A stretch of 64,000 bases of DNA, from assembly GCF_003797835.1 (NCBI RefSeq), contig NZ_RKMF01000005.1, positions 124,001 to 188,000 of the forward strand, given 5' to 3'. Position 1 is the first letter of the stretch. Each line of letters begins with the position of its first letter. The stretch is from Kocuria soli (GTDB lineage: Bacteria > Actinomycetota > Actinomycetes > Actinomycetales > Micrococcaceae). Shown piece by piece: positions 8,003 to 16,139 of the stretch. The position numbers and the translations under genes are program-made. Below the pieces are notes generated by a model. That model had not been told where the DNA came from, did not search any database, and saw only the letters and a program-made list of their open reading frames with translations.

Positions 8003-8545
8003 GTGGCGCATCGTTACCTCACCACCACGGACCTGGCCGACATGCAGCGAGCCGCCCGATCCGCCGCTCCAGTCGGCACCGGTGACTTCCGGGGAACCCG
8101 GGACAAAGCGGCCGGGGGTCCCACCGTCCACTCCATCACGTCCACGCCGGAGGGACGGTCGAAGGACATGGGGCGGCGGATGAAGGTCTACACAATCCAG
8201 ATGGCTTTGCGCGTGGCCTGTTTCTTCGGGTTCGTGCTGGTGGACAACTGGTGGTGGCGGATCGTCTGCGTGCTCGGCATGGTCCTGTTCCCGTGGTCGG
8301 CAGTTCTCCTGGCCAATGCCGGTGCCGATAAGTCCGAACGGGAGTCCAGCTACCTGGGACCGGAGCCCGTGCCGATGCTCACGACCACACCCGAACCTGC
8401 GTCCGCTAACGCGGCCGAGGACTCCTGGGAAGACACGCGGGACGACAATGGCGAGTCCTCGAGTGAGGAGAGCGCCGCGGCGCACGGGCCGAGCGTCGTC
8501 GAAGGTCAGTGGAGCGAACACCCGGGAACGAACCCCGAGCGATAG
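8003..8545 (+). CDS. DUF3099 family membrane protein
   Basis: 180-residue actinobacterial protein of unknown function. The core VHSITSTPEGRSKDMGRRMK followed by two closely spaced hydrophobic segments (about residues 68-86 and 88-110) and the tail VLLANAG is the DUF3099 pattern. The C-terminal third is acidic and low-complexity. It starts at a GTG with a purine-rich ribosome-binding stretch (GGGAAGAGG). It is divergent from fabG and upstream of an unrelated small gene, so the context gives no functional hint. Confidence 0.75.
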   Translation: MAHRYLTTTDLADMQRAARSAAPVGTGDFRGTRDKAAGGPTVHSITSTPEGRSKDMGRRMKVYTIQMALRVACFFGFVLVDNWWWRIVCVLGMVLFPWSAVLLANAGADKSERESSYLGPEPVPMLTTTPEPASANAAEDSWEDTRDDNGESSSEESAAAHGPSVVEGQWSEHPGTNPER

Positions 8546-8637
8546 GCTGGCTACCGGCCGTCAGGGCTGGATCAGCCCGAGTCGCCCCGTAGCGCCGGGT
8601 CAATTCGAAGTCAGTACGTCAGGAGCACCAGTTCCCC

Positions 8638-9012
8638 ATGCCATTCGACCTCTTGGGTTCTCTGTCCCGGGGTGAAGACCACCCGTACGGAGAGTCCGAA
8701 AGTCATCAGGACGAGCGGCAAGTGGCCGCAGCCGGAGATGGCCAGAATGTGGATGCCGTCCAGTGCTCGCGCCGCGGTTGCAGGGACGCTGCGTCTTGGC
8801 TGTTGGAGTGGAACAACCCCAGGGTGCACACCCCTGACCGCCGCAAGACCTGGGCGGCCTGCGACGAGCACCGTGAGCACCTGGCGGCGTTCCTGACCGA
8901 GCGCGGCTTCCTCAAAGCCGTGCGCCCGCTCGAGCCGGAGTCCTCCACTGTCGCGAAGGAACAGAGCGGGGACCAGTCACCTGAGAGCCGGCCAACCGGA
9001 GACCAACAGTGA
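8638..9012 (+). CDS. Small conserved actinobacterial protein, putative metal-binding
   Basis: 124 residues, no recognised enzyme domain. The central part VQCSRRGCRDAASWLLEWNN followed by WAACDEHREHL resembles a conserved actinobacterial family: a Cys-x4-Cys pair, then Cys-x-x-His spaced to bind one zinc ion. The first 38 and last 30 residues are polar and look disordered. Its stop overlaps the SURF1 start by 4 bp (GTGA), so the two are co-translated, which hints at a role linked to cytochrome oxidase maturation. That link is inference from position only. A later start is possible. Confidence 0.65.
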   Translation: MPFDLLGSLSRGEDHPYGESESHQDERQVAAAGDGQNVDAVQCSRRGCRDAASWLLEWNNPRVHTPDRRKTWAACDEHREHLAAFLTERGFLKAVRPLEPESSTVAKEQSGDQSPESRPTGDQQ

Positions 9013-9998
9013 GGCGCAACATCGCGGCCTACGCGTTCCTCCTCTCTGGGCGTTGGATCGCCTGGTTCCTTCTGTGCTGTGTGGCCGCCGTGCTCTGCCT
9101 GTACCTGGGCAACTGGCAGATGGGCCGAGCGGACGCGATGACCGAACGCAACGACCTCATCACCGAGAACTACCAGGCCGAGCCCATCACCGGTCAGGCC
9201 GCGGTCACGGCCTTCACCGACACCGACCCCGGCCAACGGTGGCATCCGGTTGAACTGCGCGGCAGCTACCTGCCGGACGAGACCCTGTTGGTCCGCAACC
9301 GCGCCCACGACGGCGTGATCGGCTACGAAGTCCTGGTCCCGTTCAGGACCGCGCGGGGCACGACCGTGGTGCTGGATCGCGGCTGGATCGAAACCTCGGA
9401 CTCGGGAAACGGGACTTCCAGCCGGGTGCCGGCCCCTCCCACGGGCGAGGTCACGGTCACCGCTCGCCTGCAACCGCCCGAGTCAACCGTCGCTCGGGAC
9501 TCCCCCGACGGGCAGGTGGCCTCCATCTCGCTGGAGTCGATCGCGGACGTCTCGGGGCTGGACGTCGCCACGGGTGCCTACGGGCAGGTGGCCGACGAGG
9601 ACCCTGCACCGCAGTCGGCCCCCGAACCGTTCTCGGAACCCGATCTGGACTACGGACCGAACCTCTCGTACGCGCTGCAATGGGACGCCTTCTCCGTCCT
9701 GGTGTTCGTGGCCTACGCCTTCTCCGCCCGGCAGAAGGCCCGCAACGATGCCTGGGACCGCGAGTACGCGGCCCAGATCGAGGCCGAACTCAGCCAGTAC
9801 TACGACGACGACGGCAACTTCAGGTCCCGCGGCGACGGCATGACGGAGGAGGACGTGGTCCGACGTCTGGAGATGGTCGACGACATGCCGGCGCACCTGC
9901 GGGACATCATGCGGCCCAAACGCGTCAAGCGAACCTACGCGGTGCGTGACGCCGAGGAAGAGGACGCCCTGCTCGACGCCCACGGCGAACGAGGCTGA
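9009..9998 (+). CDS. SURF1 family cytochrome oxidase assembly protein
   Basis: Membrane assembly factor for haem-copper oxidases, linked to haem a insertion. It has an N-terminal helix (about residues 14-35), a large external domain with the conserved GNWQMGRA near residue 36 and the HPVELRGSYLPDETLLVRNR stretch, then a second helix near residues 222-240 (YALQWDAFSVLVFVAY). This two-helix hairpin layout is the SURF1 fold. The C-terminal extension of about 85 charged residues is cytoplasmic and longer than in proteobacterial members. It overlaps the upstream small gene and is followed after 3 bp by the HprK-like/PqqD protein. CtaA and CtaB elsewhere in the window supply the haem. Confidence 0.85.
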   Translation: MRRNIAAYAFLLSGRWIAWFLLCCVAAVLCLYLGNWQMGRADAMTERNDLITENYQAEPITGQAAVTAFTDTDPGQRWHPVELRGSYLPDETLLVRNRAHDGVIGYEVLVPFRTARGTTVVLDRGWIETSDSGNGTSSRVPAPPTGEVTVTARLQPPESTVARDSPDGQVASISLESIADVSGLDVATGAYGQVADEDPAPQSAPEPFSEPDLDYGPNLSYALQWDAFSVLVFVAYAFSARQKARNDAWDREYAAQIEAELSQYYDDDGNFRSRGDGMTEEDVVRRLEMVDDMPAHLRDIMRPKRVKRTYAVRDAEEEDALLDAHGERG

Positions 9999-10001
9999 AA
10001 C

Positions 10002-11243
10002 ATGACTGTCGAGCCCGCCCAGCCCAACCTCGTCTTGGCCGTCGGACCGGACCGGTTCGAGGTGAAGGCCTCCGGACCCGAACTCTACGGGGCTCTGCGT
10101 CATCTCTGGGTGCGCTGCCTCGCGCCCGGACAACCCGCGAGGTATTCCAACGGGAACTCCACCAGCGACTTACCCGATCACTCCGGAGGGAACGGGCGGG
10201 TGGACGGGAACGGGGCCGGAAATGGGTACGGCTCGGGTCAGGTTCTCTTGGAGAGCGAGGTCGGGGTGTCCCGCGTGACCAACGACGTCATCACGGCGCG
10301 ACGCGGCCTGAGCATCGTGTTTCACGCCGCGGGCCTGGCGGATCGGGAGTCGGGATGCAGCGTGGCGCTCGTGGCCCCGAGCGGGACGGGCAAGACCACG
10401 GCCGCCCTGACCCTGTGCGACGAGTTCGGCTACCTCACGGACGAGGCGCTGGTGGTGGATCCGTCCACCGATGAGATCACGGCCTACCCTAAACCACTGG
10501 CAGTCCTGCCCCCGGACGGCACCAGGCCGAAGCACCTGGTGTCCCCCGACGACCTGGCACTCGAAATCGCCCCTCCCCACCCCGTCCTGACTGCGTTGCT
10601 CGTCCTCGACCGCGTCACCGCCGGCGATGGACAGGTCGAAGCGTCGGAACAACCGTTGGTCGAGCGGTTGACGCTGGAAAAGGCGCTCGCCGCCCTGGTC
10701 CCGCAGACCTCGGCACTCACGGCACTGCCCCGTGGCTTACGCGCCCTGTGCTCGCTCATCGATCGCGCGGGCGGGGTCCACCGCATTCGGTACACGACCA
10801 CGGAACAGCTGCGTCCCGTGGTCCGTGACCTCCTGACGGGTCAGGACAAGGGGGCAGGCACCCGCGGGCACCCGTGGGAGCCCTACGACGTCGACCCGCC
10901 GAGGACCAGCCATACACCGGTGGAATCCGCGCTCCCGGTGCGCGTTCCGACCGCGTCGTCACGTCCAAGGGCGACGGGCGAGCCGGCCGCCGTTCAGCGA
11001 GCACCCGTGGACGACGCCGTCGTGATCGACGAACGGTATCTGGCCCTGCTGTGCGGTCAGCGGTTTGCGGTGGTGCAGGGACTCGGGTGGGCCCTGTGGG
11101 AGCAGGCCGCCGAACCGGTTGCCGGGGAAACCCTGGTGGACCGATTTGCCACCGATCCGGAGGCACCCGAGGACGCCGCCGACCGGGTGCGGTGGGCACT
11201 GGACGAACTTCTGCAACAAGGCGTGTTGACCGCGGTGCCCTGA
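10002..11243 (+). CDS. HprK-like P-loop protein fused to a C-terminal PqqD domain
   Basis: 413 residues in three parts. Residues 1-110 include a Gly/Asn-rich low-complexity stretch (about 50-80). Residues 115-285 hold a P-loop, APSGTGKTT (125-133), followed by YLTDEALVVD, the pattern of HPr kinase-like 'coenzyme PQQ/peptide kinase' proteins. Residues 337-413 are a winged-helix PqqD/RRE-like domain (VVIDERYLALLCGQRFAVVQ, then a final LLQQGVLTAV). PqqD domains bind leader peptides of ribosomal peptides, and HprK-like partners phosphorylate serine or bind nucleotides. No radical SAM enzyme or precursor peptide is seen nearby. It begins 3 bp after SURF1. Function unknown; the domain calls are from pattern recognition. 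Confidence 0.72.
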   Translation: MTVEPAQPNLVLAVGPDRFEVKASGPELYGALRHLWVRCLAPGQPARYSNGNSTSDLPDHSGGNGRVDGNGAGNGYGSGQVLLESEVGVSRVTNDVITARRGLSIVFHAAGLADRESGCSVALVAPSGTGKTTAALTLCDEFGYLTDEALVVDPSTDEITAYPKPLAVLPPDGTRPKHLVSPDDLALEIAPPHPVLTALLVLDRVTAGDGQVEASEQPLVERLTLEKALAALVPQTSALTALPRGLRALCSLIDRAGGVHRIRYTTTEQLRPVVRDLLTGQDKGAGTRGHPWEPYDVDPPRTSHTPVESALPVRVPTASSRPRATGEPAAVQRAPVDDAVVIDERYLALLCGQRFAVVQGLGWALWEQAAEPVAGETLVDRFATDPEAPEDAADRVRWALDELLQQGVLTAVP

Positions 11244-11312
11244 ACGCTGTGCTGGGCGAGGCCCGACAGCTCAGCCACGCCGCACGCGCCTCCTGCCGGG
11301 TGGGGAACGGGA

Positions 11313-12911
11313 TCAGGCCAGGGAGATCAGGTCCCGGTACTCCTGCGACCACAGGTCTTCGATGCCGTCCGGCAGCATGACCACCCGCTCGGGATCGAGC
11401 GCCTCGACCGCACCCTCGTCGTGGGAGACCAGGACCACCGCACCCTCGTAGTTGCGCAGCGCAGCCAGGATTTCCTCGCGGGAGGCGGGGTCCAGGTTGT
11501 TCGTCGGCTCGTCCAGCAGGAGGACGTTGGCCGAGGAAGCAACCAGGGTCGCCAAGGCCAGGCGGGTCTTCTCACCACCGGAGAGGACGCCCGCCGGCTT
11601 GTCGACGTCGTCACCCTGGAACAGGAAGGAGCCCAGAATGGTGCGTGCCTGGGTGTCGGCCAGGTCGGGCGCAGCCGTCTTCATGTTCTGCAGGACGGTG
11701 CGGTCGGTGTCCAGTGTGTCGTGTTCCTGCGCGAAGTAGCCCAGTTTCAGGCCGTGACCGGCCTCGACCACACCGGAATCAGGGTCCGTGACGCCGGCCA
11801 GCATGCGCAGCAGCGTGGTCTTGCCCGCACCGTTCAGGCCCAGGATCACCACCCGGGAACCGCGGTCGATCGCAAGGTCGACGTCCGTGAAGATCTCCAA
11901 CGAGCCGTAGGCCTTGGACAGGCCTTGGCCGCGCAGGGGGGTCTTTCCGCAGGCGGCCGGAGCAGGGAAGCGGATCGCGGCGACCTTGTCGGCCACCCGC
12001 TCTCCCTCGACCCCCGCCATGAGCCGCTCGGCGCGCTTGATCATCTGCTGGGCCGCCACGGCCTTCGTCGCCTTGGCACGCATCTTCTCGGCCTGGGACA
12101 TCAAGGCCGAGGCCTTCTTCTCCGCGTTGGCGTACTCGCGCTTCCGGCGGTGTTCGTCCTGTTCACGCTGGAGCTTGTAGTGCTTCCAGTCCATGTTGTA
12201 GATGTCCACGACGGCGCGGTTGGCGTCCAGGTAGAAGACCTTGTTGACCACCATCTCCATGAGTTCGACGTCGTGCGAGATGACCAGCAGACCGCCGGCG
12301 TAGTTCTTGAGGAAGTCCCGCAGCCACGTCACCGAGTCGGCGTCCAGGTGGTTGGTCGGCTCGTCCAACAGCATGGTGTCCGCATCGGCGAACAGGATCC
12401 GCGCCAGTTCCACACGGCGCCGCTGACCACCCGAGAGGGTGCGCAGCGGCTGGTTGAGCACGCGTTCCGGAAGGTCCAGGTTGGCCGTGATGGTGGCGGC
12501 CTCCGACTCGGCGGCGTATCCACCACCGGCCACGAACTCCGCCTCCAGGCGGGCGTAGCGCTTCATGGCCTTCTCCCGGACCGCGTCATTGGGGTTGGCC
12601 ATGTCTTCCTCGGCCACGCGCATCCGGGCAATGACCTCGGCCAGCCCGCGGGCGGAGAAGATACGGTCCCGAGCCAGCTGCTCCATGTCCTCCACCTTGG
12701 GATCCTGCGGGAGGTACCCGATGGTGCCGGTGCGCGTCACGGTGCCGTCGGCGGGGAGTGTCTGACCCGCCAGGACCTTGGTCATCGTGGTCTTGCCTGC
12801 GCCGTTGCGACCAACCAGTCCGATCTTGTCCCCGCGCTGGACCCGGAAGTTGACCTGGTCCATGAGCAGGCGTGCGCCTGCTCGCAGTTCAAGGTTGGAC
12901 ACGGTGATCAC
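11313..12911 (-). CDS. ABC-F family ATPase (translation or ribosome-associated)
   Basis: Soluble protein with two tandem ATPase domains and no membrane part, so it belongs to the ABC-F class that acts on ribosomes rather than in transport. Walker A motifs are VGRNGAGKTT and LGLNGAGKTT, signatures LSGGQRRRVELAR and LSGGEKTRLAL, and Walker B motifs end LDEPTNHLD and LDEPTNNLD. A charged linker rich in Lys/Arg/Glu joins them. I choose the GTG at 12911 (532 residues, starting VITVSNLEL), which has GAAAGG upstream and matches the usual family N-terminus. The ATG at 12947 is the alternative. Expression comes from TAGACT at 12963-12968. The specific role (for example EttA-like or resistance) is not resolved. 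Confidence 0.87.
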   Translation of the reverse strand: MITVSNLELRAGARLLMDQVNFRVQRGDKIGLVGRNGAGKTTMTKVLAGQTLPADGTVTRTGTIGYLPQDPKVEDMEQLARDRIFSARGLAEVIARMRVAEEDMANPNDAVREKAMKRYARLEAEFVAGGGYAAESEAATITANLDLPERVLNQPLRTLSGGQRRRVELARILFADADTMLLDEPTNHLDADSVTWLRDFLKNYAGGLLVISHDVELMEMVVNKVFYLDANRAVVDIYNMDWKHYKLQREQDEHRRKREYANAEKKASALMSQAEKMRAKATKAVAAQQMIKRAERLMAGVEGERVADKVAAIRFPAPAACGKTPLRGQGLSKAYGSLEIFTDVDLAIDRGSRVVILGLNGAGKTTLLRMLAGVTDPDSGVVEAGHGLKLGYFAQEHDTLDTDRTVLQNMKTAAPDLADTQARTILGSFLFQGDDVDKPAGVLSGGEKTRLALATLVASSANVLLLDEPTNNLDPASREEILAALRNYEGAVVLVSHDEGAVEALDPERVVMLPDGIEDLWSQEYRDLISLA

Positions 12912-12962
12912 GGAGAGTTTGCCTTTCGCAGTACGCCCCTCCGCCATTCGGAGGACCGAGAC

Positions 12963-12968
12963 AGTCTA
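12963..12968 (-). promoter_or_regulatory. -10 element for the ABC-F gene
   Basis: TAGACT on the minus strand in the 65-bp gap before the GTG at 12911. The predicted start of transcription would give a leader of about 45 nt containing the ribosome-binding site, which favours the GTG over the ATG at 12947. Confidence 0.45.
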
Positions 12969-12976
12969 GCGGCGCG

Positions 12977-13555
12977 TCACAGGGCCTGCAGTGTCCCCAA
13001 GCACTCCTCTGCCCAGTCGATCTCGGCCTGGGAACGGGCGCAGACTCCCCGGTAGGCCATGAGCTTGAACTCCACGACGCGGCGGGCCTCGGCGTCGTCG
13101 TACGTTTCCAGACGACGACGAAGGGTCGGGTGCGTGCGCCGGGTGATCTCCTCGATCTGCTCCTCGGCCATCTGAAGCACGCGCGAGTGATGTTCGATGT
13201 GTTCCTGGAAGTGCTGCCGGGCGGTGGCCGGGTCGGTCCATTCGAGGTACGCGGTACGAAGGCGTACCGGGTCCCTCTCCAAGGTGTACGTCAAGGGCGA
13301 GGCGACCCAGTCACCCAGTGCGGCCTTCCCGTCCTCGGTGACCGTGTACTCGGTCTTGGTGGTGCCTTTGCTTCCCCAGGGCACGGGGCGGGTGGACAGC
13401 AGACCGTCGGCCTCCATCTTGCGGAGTTCGGGGTAGATCTGCGAGTCCGAGGCGTACCAGATGTTGCCCACGGAGCCCGCGAAGCGCTTGGCGGCGTCGT
13501 ATCCGGTCATCGGGCCGGCCGTGATCAAAGCGAGCAGGGCACTGCGCAGGCTCAT
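12977..13555 (-). CDS. vanR: PadR-family repressor VanR of the vanillate genes
   Basis: 192-residue PadR-type regulator. The N-terminal winged helix (residues 1-85) carries MTGYDAAKRF, SQIYPELRKMEADGLL and TEYTVTEDGKAAL. The C-terminal part is the coiled PadR dimerisation helices. Divergent from vanA-vanB-vanK, with a 24-bp palindrome between them of the ACTAA-N4-TTAG type known for VanR of Corynebacterium glutamicum. VanR represses vanABK and is released by vanillate or related acids (established there, inferred here). Start at the ATG at 13555 with AAGGAG 5 nt upstream. Its 160-bp leader contains three tandem 12-bp repeats. Confidence 0.85.
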   Translation of the reverse strand: MSLRSALLALITAGPMTGYDAAKRFAGSVGNIWYASDSQIYPELRKMEADGLLSTRPVPWGSKGTTKTEYTVTEDGKAALGDWVASPLTYTLERDPVRLRTAYLEWTDPATARQHFQEHIEHHSRVLQMAEEQIEEITRRTHPTLRRRLETYDDAEARRVVEFKLMAYRGVCARSQAEIDWAEECLGTLQAL

Positions 13556-13568
13556 GTGGCTCCTTGTA

Positions 13569-13604
13569 CGGGAAAAGGTGCGAGAAAAGGTGCGAGAAAT
13601 GGTG
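13569..13604. repeat. Three tandem 12-bp repeats in the vanR leader
   Basis: Unit CGAGAAAAGGTG read on the plus strand, three adjacent copies (13569-13580, 13581-13592, 13593-13604), with copies 1 and 3 each differing from copy 2 at one base. It lies directly upstream of the vanR ribosome-binding site. Confidence 0.85.
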
Positions 13605-13714
13605 CGGGTCAGGATGAGGCGAAAAATGCTGGTTCTGCCGTTGAGGCAGGTCCTGCCATACAACCACGGAATCCCTGAGCACCGAGCGCGTTCGAAACGC
13701 GCGGCAACTGTTGC

Positions 13715-13738
13715 CAATAACTAAGCGCTTAGTTATTG
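13715..13738. promoter_or_regulatory. VanR operator: perfect 24-bp palindrome
   Basis: A gap-free palindrome with half-sites CAATAACTAAGC and GCTTAGTTATTG. Its core ACTAA-GCGC-TTAGT matches the ACTAA-N4-TTAG layout reported for the C. glutamicum VanR site. It lies between divergent vanR and vanA and overlaps the likely -35 (TTATTG) of vanA. Confidence 0.82.
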
Positions 13739-13754
13739 TGTGAGCAGCCTCACA
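13739..13754. promoter_or_regulatory. Crp/GlxR-like site abutting the VanR operator
   Basis: TGTGA-GCAGCC-TCACA is an exact match to the TGTGA-N6-TCACA consensus of cAMP-receptor-type regulators. It starts at the base directly after the VanR palindrome and falls in the spacer of a possible vanA promoter (TTATTG 13733-13738, TCTGAT 13756-13761, 17-bp spacing). Confidence 0.65.
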
Positions 13755-13797
13755 GTCTGATCTCGGACTGGTCGCCTCGTCCTTCAAGGAGGTCCCC

Positions 13798-14964
13798 GTG
13801 TCCATCACGACCGAGCAGAACGCAACCCAAGCCCCCGCCCCCGGCGTCACCGCCGATGTCTCTGAGAGCATCGCGGAACACACCACGCCGGAGCAGATCA
13901 CCACGGCCAAGATCTTCCCCTACCCGCTGAACGCGTGGTGGGTGGCAGCCTGGGATCACGAAGTCACCTCCAAGGCCCTGCTGTCCCGGACCGTGGCCGA
14001 CAAGTCCCTGGCCCTCTACCGCACGGAGGCCGGCGCCCCCGTGGCCCTGGCCGATGCCTGCTGGCACCGGCTCGCTCCCCTTTCGCAGGGCAAGCTCGTG
14101 GGCAACGATCAGGTCCAGTGCCCCTATCACGGCCTGCGGTTCAACCCGGCGGGACGATGCACGTTCATGCCCGCCCAGGACACGGTGAACCCCTCCGCGC
14201 GGGTTCCCTCCTACCCCGTCGTCGAACGTGATCGCTACGTCTGGGTCTGGCTCGGCGATCCTGAACTCGCGGATCCGGAGACCATCCCGGACATGCATCA
14301 GATGTCGAGTGAGGAATGGGCCGGCGACGGCGAGACCATCGCTGCCGAGTGCAATTACCAGTTGATCCTGGACAACCTCATGGACCTCACCCACGAGGAG
14401 TTCGTCCACTCGTCGTCGATCGGCCAGGATGAACTGTCCGAGTCCGACTTCGAGGTCACCCATGACGGCAACACGGTCACCGTGTCCCGCTGGATGTACA
14501 ACCTGGATCCCCCGCCCTTCTGGCTCAAGAACATGCGGGACAAGTTCCCCGGGTTCTCGGGGAAGGTCGACCGCTGGCAGATCATCCACTACAGCTACCC
14601 GGGCACCATCTGCATCGACGTCGGCGTCGCCAAGGCAGGAACCGGGGCCCCGGAAGGCGATCGTTCCCAGGGAGTCAACGGCTACGTGATGAACACGATC
14701 ACTCCGGAGACCAAGCGGACCAGCCACTACTTCTGGGCCTTCATGCGCAACTACCGGCTGGAGAGTCAGCTCATCACCACGCAACTGCGCAACGGGGTGC
14801 ACGGGGTCTTCGGTGAGGACGAGACCATGCTCAAGGCTCAGCAGACGGCCATCGAAGCAAATCCGGACCACGAGTTCTACAGCCTCAACATCGACGCCGG
14901 AGGCATGTGGGTGCGGCGGATCCTCGAAAAGGCCTTGCGCGCCGAGGGCCGTGAGCAGGCGTGA
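13798..14964 (+). CDS. vanA: Vanillate O-demethylase oxygenase subunit VanA
   Basis: Rieske non-haem iron oxygenase that converts vanillate to protocatechuate and formaldehyde, with electrons from VanB. The N-terminal Rieske domain has CWH and CPYHG (Cys-x-His and Cys-x2-His) binding the 2Fe-2S cluster. The catalytic domain has NLMDLTHEEFVH, giving the DxxHxxxxH iron ligands. The 388-residue length is somewhat above the usual 350, with a longer N-terminal tail of about 25 residues. The GTG start has AAGGAGG 6 nt upstream. It is the first gene of vanA-vanB-vanK and is controlled by the VanR palindrome. A related methoxybenzoate substrate cannot be excluded. Confidence 0.85.
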   Translation: MSITTEQNATQAPAPGVTADVSESIAEHTTPEQITTAKIFPYPLNAWWVAAWDHEVTSKALLSRTVADKSLALYRTEAGAPVALADACWHRLAPLSQGKLVGNDQVQCPYHGLRFNPAGRCTFMPAQDTVNPSARVPSYPVVERDRYVWVWLGDPELADPETIPDMHQMSSEEWAGDGETIAAECNYQLILDNLMDLTHEEFVHSSSIGQDELSESDFEVTHDGNTVTVSRWMYNLDPPPFWLKNMRDKFPGFSGKVDRWQIIHYSYPGTICIDVGVAKAGTGAPEGDRSQGVNGYVMNTITPETKRTSHYFWAFMRNYRLESQLITTQLRNGVHGVFGEDETMLKAQQTAIEANPDHEFYSLNIDAGGMWVRRILEKALRAEGREQA

Positions 14965-15036
14965 ACGCTTCCCAGCGCCCCGAATCCCGTACCGGCCATC
15001 CACGGCCTGCCCCGCAGCGCGGAAGGAGCTGACGAC

Positions 15037-16086
15037 ATGGCGGAATCACGGAACCGACGCTGGCAGAGGGCCACTGTCGCCGAGGCCGTCGACGTCGCTG
15101 ACCGGATCATGCGGATCGTCCTCGCCCCGGAGCATCCCCGCAAGGTTCGAGCCGGCGAGCACATCGACCTCGAACTCGAACTGAACGGCCGGACCGAGAT
15201 GCGGTCGTACTCGCTGGTCGAGGCGAACGACGACGGGTCGCGGCTGGCGATCACGGTGTTCCACACCCCGCACTCCCGCGGCGGGTCCGAGTACATGCAC
15301 ACCCTGGGGGTGGGCGACGTCCTGCGGATCACCGAGCCACTGCAGGACTTCCCGCTACGAGTGGGTGCTCCGCAGTACGTGCTCCTGGCCGGAGGAATCG
15401 GCATCACCGCGATCCTCGGAATGGCGCGCGTCCTGAAGGCGGTCAGGGCCGACTACCGGGTGATCTACGTGGGGCGCTCCCGTTCGGCCATGGCGTATCT
15501 CGACCAGGTGCGCGAGGAGCACGGTGACCGGGCCCGGATCCACGTGGACGACGAAGGCACGTCGCTCGACGCCGCCTCCGTCGTCGCCGAGCTGGCTCCC
15601 GGGACGGAGCTCTACATGTGCGGCCCCATCCGCCTCATGGATGCCGTCCGCCGTGCCTGGATCGAACGCGACCTGGAGATCTCCGACCTCCGCTTCGAGA
15701 CCTTCGGCAGCTCCGGATGGTTTGATCCCGAGGAGTTCGAGGTGGAGATCCCGCGGCTGGGAGTGAACACGACGGTCGGGCGCGACGAATCGTTGCTCGA
15801 AGCCCTGGAGCGCGCGGGCGTGGAGATGATGTTCGACTGCCGCAAGGGTGAATGCGGGCTGTGCCAGGTCACGGTCCAGGAGATCCGTGGCGAGGTCGAC
15901 CACAGGGACGTCTTCTTCTCGGAAGCCCAGAAGAGCGTCCGCCCGGCGGCCAAGTTGTGCAGTTGCGTTTCCCGCGTGGCCACGGAGCAGACCGACGACG
16001 CCGCCGCGGCCTCCGGTACCATTTCATCCTCCTCCCCCGTGGAAACGACGCATCCCGTTCCGCGCCTGCGCATCGACGTCAGCTGA
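15037..16086 (+). CDS. vanB: Vanillate demethylase reductase VanB
   Basis: Phthalate-dioxygenase-reductase type electron donor to VanA. In order: a flavin-binding barrel (RSYSLV near residue 65), an NAD-binding domain (AGGIGITAILGMA, then MCGPIRLM), and a C-terminal plant-type 2Fe-2S ferredoxin domain with CRKGECGLC and a fourth cysteine in LCSC. It ends in an extra tail of about 25 polar residues after the ferredoxin domain. 349 residues, slightly longer than the usual 315-320. It lies 72 bp after vanA in the same operon. Confidence 0.85.
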   Translation: MAESRNRRWQRATVAEAVDVADRIMRIVLAPEHPRKVRAGEHIDLELELNGRTEMRSYSLVEANDDGSRLAITVFHTPHSRGGSEYMHTLGVGDVLRITEPLQDFPLRVGAPQYVLLAGGIGITAILGMARVLKAVRADYRVIYVGRSRSAMAYLDQVREEHGDRARIHVDDEGTSLDAASVVAELAPGTELYMCGPIRLMDAVRRAWIERDLEISDLRFETFGSSGWFDPEEFEVEIPRLGVNTTVGRDESLLEALERAGVEMMFDCRKGECGLCQVTVQEIRGEVDHRDVFFSEAQKSVRPAAKLCSCVSRVATEQTDDAAAASGTISSSSPVETTHPVPRLRIDVS

Positions 16087-16139
16087 CGACAGTCCGAGCG
16101 GCCAATCGGTCGCCACGAGCCCCCAGTGAAGGACCCGAC

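Noticed and set aside
7019-8521. 500-codon frame fusing a long N-terminal part to FabG
   Set aside because: The extra N-terminal part is non-protein-like, runs over the divergent DUF3099 gene, and FabG has its own ATG and ribosome-binding site at 7750.
8564-8578. Inverted repeat GGGCTG-GAT-CAGCCC between the DUF3099 gene and the next gene
   Set aside because: Six-bp stem expected by chance at this GC content; no U tract.
11421-13055. 544-codon plus-strand open frame opposite the ABC-F gene
   Set aside because: Complement of a two-domain ATPase with all motifs intact; the opposite frame has no motif.
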